A stretch of DNA of 64,000 nucleotides, taken from Flavobacterium flevense (GTDB taxonomy: Bacteria > Bacteroidota > Bacteroidia > Flavobacteriales > Flavobacteriaceae). The translations under genes and the position numbers were made by a program. Of this stretch, positions 7,809-16,960 are shown one piece after another. The stretch spans positions 1-64,000 of the forward strand of contig NZ_FRCC01000004.1 of assembly GCF_900142775.1 (NCBI RefSeq), read 5' to 3'. How positions within the stretch are numbered: the stretch's first letter is position 1; every line of letters begins with the position of its first letter. The notes under the pieces are model-generated. The model was not told the DNA's origin and searched no databases. It worked only from the letters and a program-made list of their open reading frames with translations.

Positions 7809-9251
7809 TTATTGAATTTTATATAATGTTCTTAAAATTTGGTCCAAACTAGGAGTAATTAGTTCATTAATGGGTCTTGGATACATACCGAAAAAGAAAA
7901 TGACCGCAATGATAATAACTAAAACAAATGTTTCATGGAAAGTAACATCAGCAAAAACTTTTGTATTAGTTTCTCCCAGCATTACTTGTTGGTACATTTT
8001 TAACATATAATAAGCTCCTAATATAATTGTTGTTCCGCCTAATACTGCAAACCATACATTAATTTGATACAAACTATACAAAACCGTAAATTCTCCCACA
8101 AAGTTAAAAGTAGTAGGCAAGGCTACAGAAGCCAAAACTAATATCATAAACAAGGAAGCAAATTTAGGTGCCTGAGAACGAATTCCTCCCATTTCGGCAA
8201 TTACTCTGGTGTCAAATCTTCTGTAAATGATTTCGGCGGCAAAGAACAATCCCACTACAACAAAACCATGAGAAATCATTTGTAAAACAGCGCCACGCAA
8301 TCCGTCAATGTTTAAAGTATAACATCCGGCAGCAATTAGTCCCACGTGAGCCAATGAAGAATAAGCCAATAATTTTTTCAAATCTTTTTGTCTTAAAGCT
8401 ACAATCGAACCGTAGATTACACCCGCAATTCCTAAACCGATTAATATTGGTAAATACGTTTTTGATGCAATTGGAGTTATTGGTAATTGCCAACGTAAAA
8501 CGCTATACAATCCCATTTTTAACATGATACCTGATAAAAGCATGGTTCCCACTGTAGGTGCTTTTTGGTACACTTTTGCCTGCCAGGTATGGAAAGGGAT
8601 AATTGGAATTTTGATAGCATAAGCTAAAAAGAACGCCCAGAAAATCCAGAACTGTTCCATTTGGCTTAACTCTGCTTGGTATAAATCCTGCAACAGGAAG
8701 CTGCCTGCTTTTTGGTACAAATAAACAAAAGCAATTAGCATGAATAAAGATCCGGCAAGGGTATAGATAAAGAATTTTACCACTGCTTTTTTGCGTTCTT
8801 CAACATCTCCGTTACCCCAAATTAAAGCAATGAAATAAATAGGAATTAATGCTAATTCCCAGAAAATATAGTATAAAAGTCCATCTGATGCTAAGAAAGT
8901 TCCTGTCATAGCAAATGACATAAACAGAATTAAAGCATAAAACGATTTGGCATTTTTATATTCATTTCCAAAAGAAGAATAGATAATTAAAGGTGTCAAT
9001 GACGAAGTCAATAATAACATGATTAATGACAATCCATCGGCAGTTAAGGAAAAAGAAACTACAGGTTTGTTAATCCAGAATTTAAAAAAACTAATATTTT
9101 CTCCTGAATTATAAGCATTCAACAAAGCAATTGATATTCCTAAAGCAACTAAGCTGAATAATAATGCGACTTTTGAAGCCAGTTTATCGCCGGCAAAATA
9201 AGTAGCAAATGCACCAACAAGAAGTATAATTAATAGTAGTGATACGTTCAT
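7809..9251 (-). CDS. nuoM: NADH-quinone oxidoreductase subunit M
   Basis: A 480-residue antiporter-like membrane subunit (NuoM/ND4) with about 14 helices. Diagnostic segments are FFIYTLAGSLFML, AYAIKIPIIPFHTWQAKVYQKAPT and LLAYSSLAHVG. The key Glu is in YYIFWELALIPIYF. It forms one of three proton channels of complex I. It lies 9 bp downstream of nuoL. Confidence 0.97.
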   Translation of the reverse strand: MNVSLLLIILLVGAFATYFAGDKLASKVALLFSLVALGISIALLNAYNSGENISFFKFWINKPVVSFSLTADGLSLIMLLLTSSLTPLIIYSSFGNEYKNAKSFYALILFMSFAMTGTFLASDGLLYYIFWELALIPIYFIALIWGNGDVEERKKAVVKFFIYTLAGSLFMLIAFVYLYQKAGSFLLQDLYQAELSQMEQFWIFWAFFLAYAIKIPIIPFHTWQAKVYQKAPTVGTMLLSGIMLKMGLYSVLRWQLPITPIASKTYLPILIGLGIAGVIYGSIVALRQKDLKKLLAYSSLAHVGLIAAGCYTLNIDGLRGAVLQMISHGFVVVGLFFAAEIIYRRFDTRVIAEMGGIRSQAPKFASLFMILVLASVALPTTFNFVGEFTVLYSLYQINVWFAVLGGTTIILGAYYMLKMYQQVMLGETNTKVFADVTFHETFVLVIIIAVIFFFGMYPRPINELITPSLDQILRTLYKIQ

Positions 9252-9260
9252 GATATAAAA

Positions 9261-11144
9261 TTATTGAGCTAAAAATAAATAAGTTAGTATGGCACTAAGC
9301 CCTAAAACAAATACAAACAAGTAAAAACCAATACTTCCTGTTTGTAATTTCTTTCCCTGGTAACTTAATTCGTTGGTTACTTTTCCTAATCCAAAAACTA
9401 CAGCAGATAAAGATGTTTCGATATAATCTCTAAAGAATCCGGACAAGCTGTTGATTGAATTTACAAAGATGACATTGTAAATTTCATCTACATAATATTT
9501 GTTGTAGAGTACTTTTGAAAAACCTGTAATTTCAGCATCTTCTGCCGGAACCTGATTTTGTTTAATGTATTTTACAAATGCAATTGTAATTCCGATGATT
9601 CCTCCAAGTACAGCAACAGCCATCAATGCGTATTCTGTTGTTCCAAAGTGATGTGCTTCGTGCGCTTCTTTCGAAAATAATGGTGCTAAATAACCATTCA
9701 GCCAGCTATTTGTTGGTAAACTAATCAAACCGCCAATAGTTGCTAAAATTGCCAAAACAATAAGCGGAAAAGTAATTAATCCCGGACTTTCATGTAAATG
9801 ACTTTTCTGATGTTCAGTTCCTCTGAATTCTTTAAAGAAAGTCAGATACAACAAACGGAACATATAAAAAGCAGTCATTAACGATGCCAGAGAAGCAATA
9901 ACCCATAGTGCTATATTGTTATGATAAGCAGTCATTAAGATTTCATCTTTCGAGAAAAAGCCTGAAAAAGGAGGAATTCCTGAAATGGCTAATGATGAAA
10001 GTAAAAACGTAATAAACGTGATTCCCATCACTTTTTTCAATCCGCCCATTCTGCGCATATCCTGTTCTCCGTGCAAAGCATGAATTACTGATCCGGAACC
10101 TAAGAACAAACAAGCTTTAAAGAAAGCATGAGTGATTACGTGAAAAACTGCAATTTCATAAGCTCCAAAACCTAAAGCTAAGAACATTAATCCTAATTGA
10201 GAAACGGTAGAATAAGCCAATACTTTTTTGATATCGGTTTGAACCAAAGCAATTGTTGCAGCAACTAAAGAAGTTACAGCACCTACAATAGCAATGATGT
10301 TTTGTACTTCAGGAGCTAAATCAAATACATAATTTAATCTTGTAATCATGAAAATACCAGCAGTAACCATCGTTGCAGCGTGAATCAATGCCGAAACTGG
10401 CGTTGGTCCGGCCATCGCATCAGGCAACCAGGTGTATAATGGAATTTGAGCTGACTTTCCACATGCTCCAATAAATAAAGCAAATGCAGCAATCGAAATC
10501 ATCGTAATATCTAAATTACCGGAAGTAGCAATAGCTGTTTTTAAGGTAGTGTAATCTAAAGTTGAAAATAAAGAACCAATGATGAAAATCCCAATCAATA
10601 ATCCTAAATCTCCAATTCGGTTCATGATAAAAGCTTTTTTAGCCGCATCATTGTATTCCTGATTTTTATGCCAAAACCCGATAAGCAGGTAAGAACAAAG
10701 TCCAACGCCTTCCCATCCGATGAATAATACTAATAAGTTGCTTCCGATAACTAAGGTAATCATGAAGAAGATAAACAAATTCAAATAGGCAAAGAACTTG
10801 TGCATATTCTCATCATCATGCATGTAGCTGATAGAGTAGAGGTGAATCAAAGACCCAATTCCGGTAACAAAAAGCAACCACAAAATGGATAATTGGTCTA
10901 ATAAGAAACCAAAATTCACACGGAAATTATGAGTTCGAATCCAATTGAATAAATCAATTTGGACTGCTTCTTTGGTTTCGTTTATTTGCAGGAAAAAAAC
11001 AAGTGTAGCAACAAATGAAACTGCAACAGTCAATGTTCCAATAATTCCTGAAGCCGATTTTCCAATCTTTTTCCCAAAGAAAATATTAAATAAAAATCCT
11101 AAAAAAGGAGCTAATAATAAGAGTAAAGCTAAATTCGTATTCAT
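9261..11144 (-). CDS. nuoL: NADH-quinone oxidoreductase subunit L
   Basis: A 627-residue NuoL/ND5 subunit. The antiporter core includes VLFIGWEGVGLCSYLLIGFW, KSAQIPLYTWLPDAMAGPTP and VSALIHAATMV, followed by the extra C-terminal region with the lateral helix typical of NuoL. It is the distal proton-pumping subunit of complex I. It is separated from nuoK by 6 bp, so it is co-transcribed. Confidence 0.97.
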   Translation of the reverse strand: MNTNLALLLLLAPFLGFLFNIFFGKKIGKSASGIIGTLTVAVSFVATLVFFLQINETKEAVQIDLFNWIRTHNFRVNFGFLLDQLSILWLLFVTGIGSLIHLYSISYMHDDENMHKFFAYLNLFIFFMITLVIGSNLLVLFIGWEGVGLCSYLLIGFWHKNQEYNDAAKKAFIMNRIGDLGLLIGIFIIGSLFSTLDYTTLKTAIATSGNLDITMISIAAFALFIGACGKSAQIPLYTWLPDAMAGPTPVSALIHAATMVTAGIFMITRLNYVFDLAPEVQNIIAIVGAVTSLVAATIALVQTDIKKVLAYSTVSQLGLMFLALGFGAYEIAVFHVITHAFFKACLFLGSGSVIHALHGEQDMRRMGGLKKVMGITFITFLLSSLAISGIPPFSGFFSKDEILMTAYHNNIALWVIASLASLMTAFYMFRLLYLTFFKEFRGTEHQKSHLHESPGLITFPLIVLAILATIGGLISLPTNSWLNGYLAPLFSKEAHEAHHFGTTEYALMAVAVLGGIIGITIAFVKYIKQNQVPAEDAEITGFSKVLYNKYYVDEIYNVIFVNSINSLSGFFRDYIETSLSAVVFGLGKVTNELSYQGKKLQTGSIGFYLFVFVLGLSAILTYLFLAQ

Positions 11145-11150
11145 TATCGT

Positions 11151-11471
11151 TTATCCTTTTAAGTTTTTTAAATTATTAATATCAATCGAACCTAAATTTC
11201 TAAAAATCGATACCAGAATCGCTAAACCTACAGCAACTTCAGCCGCAGCTACAGCCATAGAGAAAAACACAAATATTTGTCCTTGTGCATCCTGATGATA
11301 GGTCGAAAATGCTACGAATAAAAGATTTACCGCGTTAAGCATAATTTCGATCGACATAAATACGATGATGGCATTTCGTCTGTATAAAACTCCAAATACT
11401 CCAATACAAAAAAGTATTACAGAAAGGAAGATATAGTTCTCGATGCCTATTTCATTTAAAATATTAGTCAT
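11151..11471 (-). CDS. nuoK: NADH-quinone oxidoreductase subunit K
   Basis: A 106-residue, three-helix subunit (NuoK/ND4L). The membrane glutamates of this family are visible in [18 protein letters not shown] and [11 protein letters not shown]. The start at 11471 ([13 protein letters not shown]) comes one base after the nuoJ stop and gives the usual family length. A longer frame from 11516 would overlap nuoJ and add a lysine-rich leader without homology. Confidence 0.95.
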   Translation of the reverse strand: MTNILNEIGIENYIFLSVILFCIGVFGVLYRRNAIIVFMSIEIMLNAVNLLFVAFSTYHQDAQGQIFVFFSMAVAAAEVAVGLAILVSIFRNLGSIDINNLKNLKG

Positions 11472-11472
11472 T

Positions 11473-12012
11473 TTATTTCTCCGTTTTTTCTTTTTTAGAC
11501 AATAATACAACTCCAATCATCGCTGTTAAAAGCAAGACAGAAGCAAATTCGAAAGGGACCATGTATTCATTTAATAAAACACGTCCTAAAACCTTTATAG
11601 ATTGATAATCTTCTCCGGTAGCAATATATTCTCCTTCAATAGGTTTTGAATTGATGAAAATCAAAATCAGAACCACACAGATTAAACAAAAAGAAACAAT
11701 AGCTCCTAATCGGGTAATACGGGGTTTATGAACTTCATTTTGCTTATTCAAATTCATTAACATGATTGTAAATAGGAACAAAATCATAATCGCTCCCGAA
11801 TAAACAATAACATGAACAATAGCTAAAAACTGTGAATTCAATAGTAAATAATGACCCGCGATAGTGAAAAAACAAATTACTAAGTAAAGCGCACTATGAA
11901 TAGGGTTTCTGCTAAATATTGCCAGAAAAGCGGTAATTAACGTAATAAACGATAAGAAACAAAATATAATTTGTACAGGAGTTGCGTTAGCAAAATCAGG
12001 AATATGTATCAT
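11473..12012 (-). CDS. nuoJ: NADH-quinone oxidoreductase subunit J
   Basis: A 179-residue, five-helix subunit (NuoJ/ND6). The segment [22 protein letters not shown] is the diagnostic region containing the pi-bulge helix of this subunit. It abuts nuoI (stop and start adjacent) and is followed one base later by nuoK, so translation is probably coupled. Confidence 0.95.
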   Translation of the reverse strand: MIHIPDFANATPVQIIFCFLSFITLITAFLAIFSRNPIHSALYLVICFFTIAGHYLLLNSQFLAIVHVIVYSGAIMILFLFTIMLMNLNKQNEVHKPRITRLGAIVSFCLICVVLILIFINSKPIEGEYIATGEDYQSIKVLGRVLLNEYMVPFEFASVLLLTAMIGVVLLSKKEKTEK

Positions 12013-12558
12013 TTAGTTAGCGTTATTAAGTTGAGCATTTTTGATAGCCATATCTAACGGCATCACTAATTTGTCTTTTCCAAAAATAAAATCTTCTCTT
12101 TCATAACTGGAAGGAACCAATACTTTTGAAGTAGTCAAATAAATAGCGTCTTTAGGACAGGCTTCTTCGCACAATCCGCAAAAAATACAACGCAGCATAT
12201 TGATTTCGTATATTTCGGCATACTTTTCTTCTCTGTACAAATGTTTTTCATCCGCCTTGCGTTCAGCAGCTTTCATCGTTATGGCTTCTGCAGGGCAAGA
12301 TAATGCACACAATCCACAAGCCGTACAGTTTTCTCTTCCTTGTTCGTCACGTTTCAACATGTGTTGACCACGATAAACCGGACTCATCGTACGCACTTGT
12401 TCCGGATACTGAATAGTAACTTTTCTCGAAAACAAGTGTTTCAGAGTGATAAATAATCCTTTTACAATTGCAACAAGATACAAACGCTCTAAAAAAGTCA
12501 TCTCTTTATTAGAGACTTGTACTTTTCTTCCAGATAAGGATATGGTTTCTATTGACAT
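12013..12558 (-). CDS. nuoI: NADH-quinone oxidoreductase subunit I (two [4Fe-4S])
   Basis: A 181-residue ferredoxin-like subunit. Two [4Fe-4S] motifs are visible: Cys78-81-84 with Cys88 (CTACGLCALSCP), and Cys124-127-130 with Cys134 (CIFCGLCEEACP). These are clusters N6a and N6b, passing electrons toward N2 in NuoB. Upstream, instead of nuoH directly, lies a 313-bp insert with a dispersed repeat and a gene relic. Confidence 0.97.
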   Translation of the reverse strand: MSIETISLSGRKVQVSNKEMTFLERLYLVAIVKGLFITLKHLFSRKVTIQYPEQVRTMSPVYRGQHMLKRDEQGRENCTACGLCALSCPAEAITMKAAERKADEKHLYREEKYAEIYEINMLRCIFCGLCEEACPKDAIYLTTSKVLVPSSYEREDFIFGKDKLVMPLDMAIKNAQLNNAN

Positions 12559-12579
12559 CTTTATTTTATTTTTTTATTT

Positions 12580-12664
12580 GAAGCTAATCCTGCTTTCCGT
12601 TTCAATCTTTTTAGTTTTTAAAGAAAAAACTAAAAAGGATTTTCACTTCAATCAGGGCTAGGGT
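12580..12664. repeat. dispersed Flavobacterium-type hairpin repeat (copy 1)
   Basis: Starts AAGCTAATCCTGCTTTCCG, followed by a long A/T hairpin (CTTTTTAGTTTTT / AAAAACTAAAAAG, about 12607-12635), then GGATTTTCACTTC and ATCAGGGCTAG. The same architecture, in the same order, recurs at 41674-41814. It is non-coding and sits inside the nuo operon between nuoI and a gene relic. Confidence 0.75.
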
Positions 12665-12684
12665 ATTTGGGTGTTAATGTTGTT

Positions 12685-12871
12685 TTATTTTTTATAGCCT
12701 ATTTTTGTTCTTTCAATTTTATTTTCTTGTTTGTCCATTAATTCATCAAGATAAGAAAATACTAATTCTATGTCTTTATCGTGATTGATTTCTAAAGTGT
12801 CGCATTTTGCGACACCTTAATTTTTTATTATTTTTAAGGTGCCAATTTGGCTCCTCAAGATTTCAATAATC
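12685..12871 (-). pseudogene. relic of an ORF6N-domain gene inside the nuo operon
   Basis: Read leftward, two fragments of an ORF6N-type protein (phage/plasmid-related DNA-binding family common in Bacteroidota) are visible. Immediately after the nuoH stop the frame reads EILRSQIGTLK, a core family phrase, and then stops. After a junction, a second fragment reads KDIELVFSYLDELM and ends in RTKIGYKK with a stop at 12685-12687, like the family's C-terminal tail. The DNA between the fragments has a GTGTCGCA / TGCGACAC hairpin (12797-12815). The middle and N-terminus are gone. The family match is from memory. Confidence 0.65.
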
Positions 12872-13924
12872 TTAAAATCCTAAAAATACGGCTAATTCAT
12901 GTCTCAAAATTACAATTCCTGTAATCACAATATTAACAATCGATAACGGAATTAATATTTTCCATCCTAAATTCATTAATTGATCGTATCTGAATCTTGG
13001 AATAGTCCATCTTACCCACATATAGAAAAAGATGAAGAAACATATTTTTGCAAATAATACTGCAATTCCTATTACGTTTGCCAAATTTACTCCCCAGTTT
13101 TCTACCGCCCAACTCATTCCCGGATAATTATACCCTCCAAAGAATAAAACAGCAAGAATAGTCGATGAGATAAACATACTCGCATATTCAGCAAATAAAT
13201 AGAATCCCATTTTCATAGAGGAATATTCAGTATGATAACCACCAATTAATTCACTTTCGCATTCCGCTAAGTCAAATGGTGTTCTGTTTGTTTCTGCAAA
13301 AGAACAAATCAAAAAGATTAAGAAGGAAAGCGGTTGGTAAAATACATTCCAGCTCATTCCCGATTGTTGCATGCTAATTTCTCTTAAGCTTAAAGTTCCC
13401 GTCATCATCAATAATGCAATCATGGATAACCCCATAGCAATTTCATAAGAAACCATTTGGGAACCCGCACGAACCGCTCCCATCAAAGAGAACTTGTTAT
13501 TAGATGCCCATCCACCAATCATGATGCCGTAAACACCAATAGAAAGTATTGCAAAAATGTATAATAAGGCATTATCAATATCAGAAGCCTGAAGGATAAT
13601 ATCTCTTCCAAAAAGATGGAAATGATCTCCCCACGGAATTACTGCACTGGTCATTAAAGCCGTACTCATGGCTACTGCCGGACCTACAAAAAACAAAAAT
13701 CGGTTGGGTGTGTCAGGCTCAAATTCTTCTTTCGAAAATAATTTTAAACCATCAGCAAGAGGTTGTAAAAGTCCTCCTTTTCCGGCTCTGTTAGGACCAA
13801 TACGGTCTTGTAACCAGGCTGCAATTTTACGTTCTGCAAGTGTAGAATACATTGCCATAACCATTGTAATGGCAAAGACAACCAGAATGATAATACTTTT
13901 TTCTATAATAATTGTACTGTCCAT
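12872..13924 (-). CDS. nuoH: NADH-quinone oxidoreductase subunit H
   Basis: A 350-residue membrane subunit (NuoH/ND1) with about eight helices. Diagnostic segments are ERKIAAWLQDRIGPNRAG, the quinone-chamber loop ETNRTPFDLAECESELIGG, and YTEYSSMKMGFYLFAEY-like sequence. It forms the quinone site with NuoB and NuoD. It begins 3 bp after nuoG. Its stop directly abuts the ORF6N relic. Confidence 0.97.
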   Translation of the reverse strand: MDSTIIIEKSIIILVVFAITMVMAMYSTLAERKIAAWLQDRIGPNRAGKGGLLQPLADGLKLFSKEEFEPDTPNRFLFFVGPAVAMSTALMTSAVIPWGDHFHLFGRDIILQASDIDNALLYIFAILSIGVYGIMIGGWASNNKFSLMGAVRAGSQMVSYEIAMGLSMIALLMMTGTLSLREISMQQSGMSWNVFYQPLSFLIFLICSFAETNRTPFDLAECESELIGGYHTEYSSMKMGFYLFAEYASMFISSTILAVLFFGGYNYPGMSWAVENWGVNLANVIGIAVLFAKICFFIFFYMWVRWTIPRFRYDQLMNLGWKILIPLSIVNIVITGIVILRHELAVFLGF

Positions 13925-13927
13925 TTT

Positions 13928-14977
13928 TTATAGATTACCATTGTTAAATTCTTCTTGCTCTTCTTTATTCAAAGGGATTGCAGTCATACTGATCTTTTTA
14001 CGGTCTTGCTCTCTTCCTTTCAGAATTCCTTCTTCGGTAGCAATATGAACTGTATCCATTTCTCGGGTATAGTTATTCTGATTGATAACCGAATCTTTAT
14101 CAAATTTTCTTGGTCCTTCAATAACCCAGTCCGTAACTTCTTTTTTGTCAAAACGACAAGTGTTACAAATAAAATCCTCTACTTCGTGGTATTGATCTTT
14201 ACGTCCGGTAACTCTTTGTATTTCGTTTCCAAACATCCAAACCGTAGTTTTACCGCAACATCCCGGAGTCGTACATTCTCTGTGAGCATTAAAAGGTTTG
14301 TTGAACCAAACTCTGGATTTAAAACGGAACGTTTTATCAGTCAAAGCACCTACAGGACATACATCAATCATGTTTCCTGAGAATTCATTGTCAATAGCTT
14401 TCGAAATACAAGTCGAAATATTAGCATGATCGCCTCGGTCTAAAACTCCGTGAACTCTGTTGTCTGTCAATTGATCTGCAACCTGCACACAACGTTGACA
14501 TAAAATACAACGATTCATGTGTAATTGAATATTTGGACCAATATCTTCCGGTTCAAATGTTCTTTTTTCTTCTATAAAACGGGTTTTTGATTTTCCGTGT
14601 TCAAAGCTTAAATCCTGCAAATCGCATTCTCCGGCCTGATCGCAAATAGGGCAATCCAATGGGTGATTGATCAATAAAAATTCTGTCACCGATTGACGTG
14701 CTTCACGCACCCGGTCTGAATTTTTACTATTCACTTCCATACCATCCATGCATCCTGTTACACAAGATGCCATTAATTTTGGCATTGGTCTCGGATCGGC
14801 ATCGCTACCTTTGGCAACTTCAACTAAACAGCAACGGCATTTTCCACCGCTTCCTTTTAGTTTAGAATAATAGCACATCGCAGGTGGAACTGATTCTCCT
14901 CCTATCATACGAGCCGCCTGCAAGATGGTTGTTCCTGCTTCAACTTCAATTTCTTGACCGTCTATTGTTACTTTCAT
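13928..14977 (-). CDS. nuoG: NADH-quinone oxidoreductase subunit G, short form without molybdopterin-like domain
   Basis: A 349-residue protein with only the iron-sulfur N-terminal part of NuoG; the Escherichia coli protein is about 900 residues. The [2Fe-2S] cluster is held by Cys35, Cys47, Cys50 and a following SCVTGC region. The His-Cys3 N5 site is His105, Cys109, Cys112, Cys118 (HPLDCPICDQAGECDLQD). A [4Fe-4S] follows (CILCQRC ... CPVGAL). The last part (CTTPGCCGKTTVWMFGN ... FICNTCR) resembles the small Fe4S4 lobe that normally precedes the molybdopterin-like domain, which is absent. Flavobacteria are known to carry such short forms. The frame ends cleanly and nuoH follows in 3 bp, so this is not a frameshift. 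Confidence 0.93.
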   Translation of the reverse strand: MKVTIDGQEIEVEAGTTILQAARMIGGESVPPAMCYYSKLKGSGGKCRCCLVEVAKGSDADPRPMPKLMASCVTGCMDGMEVNSKNSDRVREARQSVTEFLLINHPLDCPICDQAGECDLQDLSFEHGKSKTRFIEEKRTFEPEDIGPNIQLHMNRCILCQRCVQVADQLTDNRVHGVLDRGDHANISTCISKAIDNEFSGNMIDVCPVGALTDKTFRFKSRVWFNKPFNAHRECTTPGCCGKTTVWMFGNEIQRVTGRKDQYHEVEDFICNTCRFDKKEVTDWVIEGPRKFDKDSVINQNNYTREMDTVHIATEEGILKGREQDRKKISMTAIPLNKEEQEEFNNGNL

Positions 14978-14990
14978 TTTAATATTGTTT

Positions 14991-15058
14991 TTTTAGTTTC
15001 AGGTTTAAAGCTTCAGGTTTAAGTACTTGAAACTAAAAAAACTTGAAACTTGAAACTA
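14991..15058. repeat. word-repeat hairpin between nuoF and nuoG
   Basis: The gap is built from one word. AGTTTCAGGTTT-like copies fill the left half (about 14994-15024) and the reverse complement ACTTGAAACT-like copies fill the right half (15023-15057). In RNA this can fold into a long imperfect hairpin. No open frame or promoter is evident. Confidence 0.7.
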
Positions 15059-15060
15059 TT

Positions 15061-16428
15061 TTATACTGTTTGTTTGCTTACCAAATGTCTTACTTTATCA
15101 AAAGGCTCGGCAACAAAATGATTTCTATCCTTAATTCTTTCCGGGAAACGAACATGATATTCAAATTCTTCTCTAAAATGACGAATGGCTGCTGCCACTG
15201 GCCATGATGCTGCATCTCCAAGGGGGCAAATGGTGTTTCCTTCAATTTTACTTTGAATACTCCATAGTAAATCGATATCTTCTTCGCGACCCTGACCATT
15301 TTCAATACGCCACAATACTTTTTCTAACCATCCTGTTCCTTCACGGCAAGGTGTACATTGTCCGCAAGATTCATGGTGGTAAAAACGAGAGAAATTCCAA
15401 GTGTTGCGTACAATACAAGCGGTGTCATCATAAACGATAAATCCTCCTGAACCTAACATAGAACCTGTTGCAAATCCGCCATCACTTAAAGATTCATAAG
15501 TCATTAAACGGTCTTCGCCATTAGCTGTTTTAAAAATTAAATCGGCTGGTAAAATTGGCACTGATGAACCTCCCGGAACTAAAGCTTTCAAAGGTCTGTT
15601 CGAACTCATTCCGCCTAAATATTCGTCAGAATTCATGAATTCGTCAACGCTTAATCCTAATTCTATTTCGTAAACTCCAGGGTTTTTAACATGTCCGGAA
15701 GCTGATATTAATTTAGTTCCTGTAGATCTTCCAATTCCTATTTTTGCATAATCATCACCTGAATTGTTTACAATCCATGGCACTGCTGCAATAGTTTCTA
15801 CGTTGTTTACTACTGTTGGGTTAGCCCAAAGTCCGGAAACAGCCGGGAAAGGTGGCTTGATACGTGGATTTCCTCTTTTACCTTCTAATGATTCGATCAA
15901 AGCGGTTTCTTCTCCACAAATATAAGCTCCTGCTCCACAGTGAACGTGTAATTCTAAATCATAACCTGTTCCTAGAATATTTTTCCCTAACCAGCCTGCA
16001 GCTTTAGCTTCGGCAATGGCTCTTTCTAATATTTTAAAAACCCACATGTATTCTCCTCGAATGTAGATATAAGAACGGTTTGCACCCAAAGCAAAACTGG
16101 AAGTAATCATTCCTTCGATCAACAAGTGAGGAATAAATTCCATCAAATAGCGATCTTTGAATGTTCCTGGTTCTGACTCATCGGCGTTGCAAACTAAATG
16201 TCTTGGTTTTCCTGATTTTTTGTCAATAAAACTCCATTTCATTCCGGCTGGGAAACCCGCTCCACCACGACCACGAAGTCCTGATTTTTTCACTTCCTCG
16301 ACCACTTCGTCAGGAGTCATTGATTTCATGGCTTTTTCTACAGAAGCATAACCACCTTCTCTGCGGTATACTTCGTAGGTTTTAATCCCCGGAACGTTTA
16401 TTTTGTCTAATAATATTTTTTTTGACAT
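15061..16428 (-). CDS. nuoF: NADH-quinone oxidoreductase subunit F (NADH/FMN site)
   Basis: A 455-residue NADH-binding subunit. The FMN/NADH glycine motif GRGGAGFPAG lies at residues 53-62, and GAGAYICGEETALIESLEG forms the second binding region. The N3 [4Fe-4S] is bound by HESCGQCTPCREG (about 350-362) plus CPLGDAA further on. It accepts hydride from NADH and passes electrons to the NuoE/NuoG clusters. It starts one base after nuoE. Confidence 0.97.
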   Translation of the reverse strand: MSKKILLDKINVPGIKTYEVYRREGGYASVEKAMKSMTPDEVVEEVKKSGLRGRGGAGFPAGMKWSFIDKKSGKPRHLVCNADESEPGTFKDRYLMEFIPHLLIEGMITSSFALGANRSYIYIRGEYMWVFKILERAIAEAKAAGWLGKNILGTGYDLELHVHCGAGAYICGEETALIESLEGKRGNPRIKPPFPAVSGLWANPTVVNNVETIAAVPWIVNNSGDDYAKIGIGRSTGTKLISASGHVKNPGVYEIELGLSVDEFMNSDEYLGGMSSNRPLKALVPGGSSVPILPADLIFKTANGEDRLMTYESLSDGGFATGSMLGSGGFIVYDDTACIVRNTWNFSRFYHHESCGQCTPCREGTGWLEKVLWRIENGQGREEDIDLLWSIQSKIEGNTICPLGDAASWPVAAAIRHFREEFEYHVRFPERIKDRNHFVAEPFDKVRHLVSKQTV

Positions 16429-16429
16429 C

Positions 16430-16960
16430 TTATTTATCGTGTAATATTATTTTATTATCTCGGCAATCAGCAATAATCTGATCGATTTTTTCTTTAGTCA
16501 AATGTTCTTTGTAGAAATCGCCTAATTGCATCATCGGAGCATATCCGCAAGCACCTAAACATTCTACACCTCTTACTTCAAAAAGTCCGTCAGCAGTAGT
16601 TTCGCCAATGCCTACACCTAATTTTTCGCAGGTATAATCCATTAAATCTTCGGTTCCTCTCAAGCAGCAGCAGGATGTTTGGCAAAATTCAAACATGTAT
16701 TTCCCAATCGGTTTCAGGTTGTACATCGTATAGAAAGTAGCTACTTCGTAAACTTCGATAGGTAAAATTCCAAGAATTTCGGCAACCTTATCCATTAATG
16801 CAATACTCAGCCAGTTATCGTGTGCATCTTGAACTTCATGTAAAACAGGCAATAAAGCCGATTTTTTCTTGTCTTCAGGATAATGACTAAGCAATTCGTT
16901 GATGCGAGTCATCAATGATTCCGTCATATTTATTTCTTGTTCGTAATGTTTTCTTTCCAT
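16430..16960 (-). CDS. nuoE: NADH-quinone oxidoreductase subunit E ([2Fe-2S])
   Basis: A 176-residue thioredoxin-like ferredoxin (NuoE/24-kDa subunit). The [2Fe-2S] ligands are Cys93 and Cys98 (CQTSCC, spacing of four) and Cys134 and Cys138 (CLGAC), numbered from the ATG at 16960. The open frame extends to 17002, but that extension ([10 protein letters not shown]) is just translation of the ATTTTAGATTT word repeat upstream, so it is rejected. A further ATG 11 codons in (MTESLMTRINE) is an alternative start. Confidence 0.95.
   Translation of the reverse strand: MERKHYEQEINMTESLMTRINELLSHYPEDKKKSALLPVLHEVQDAHDNWLSIALMDKVAEILGILPIEVYEVATFYTMYNLKPIGKYMFEFCQTSCCCLRGTEDLMDYTCEKLGVGIGETTADGLFEVRGVECLGACGYAPMMQLGDFYKEHLTKEKIDQIIADCRDNKIILHDK

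Noticed and set aside
12559..12871. Possible extra nuo or regulatory gene in the nuoH-nuoI gap
   Set aside because: No intact frame exists; the content is a dispersed repeat and a broken ORF6N-type relic.
13668..14380. Two rightward open frames over nuoH/nuoG
   Set aside because: They are shadows of strongly conserved leftward genes, with no independent evidence.
13928..14977. Frameshifted NuoG
   Set aside because: No continuation of the molybdopterin-like domain is found in any frame, and nuoH begins 3 bp later, so the short form is genuine.
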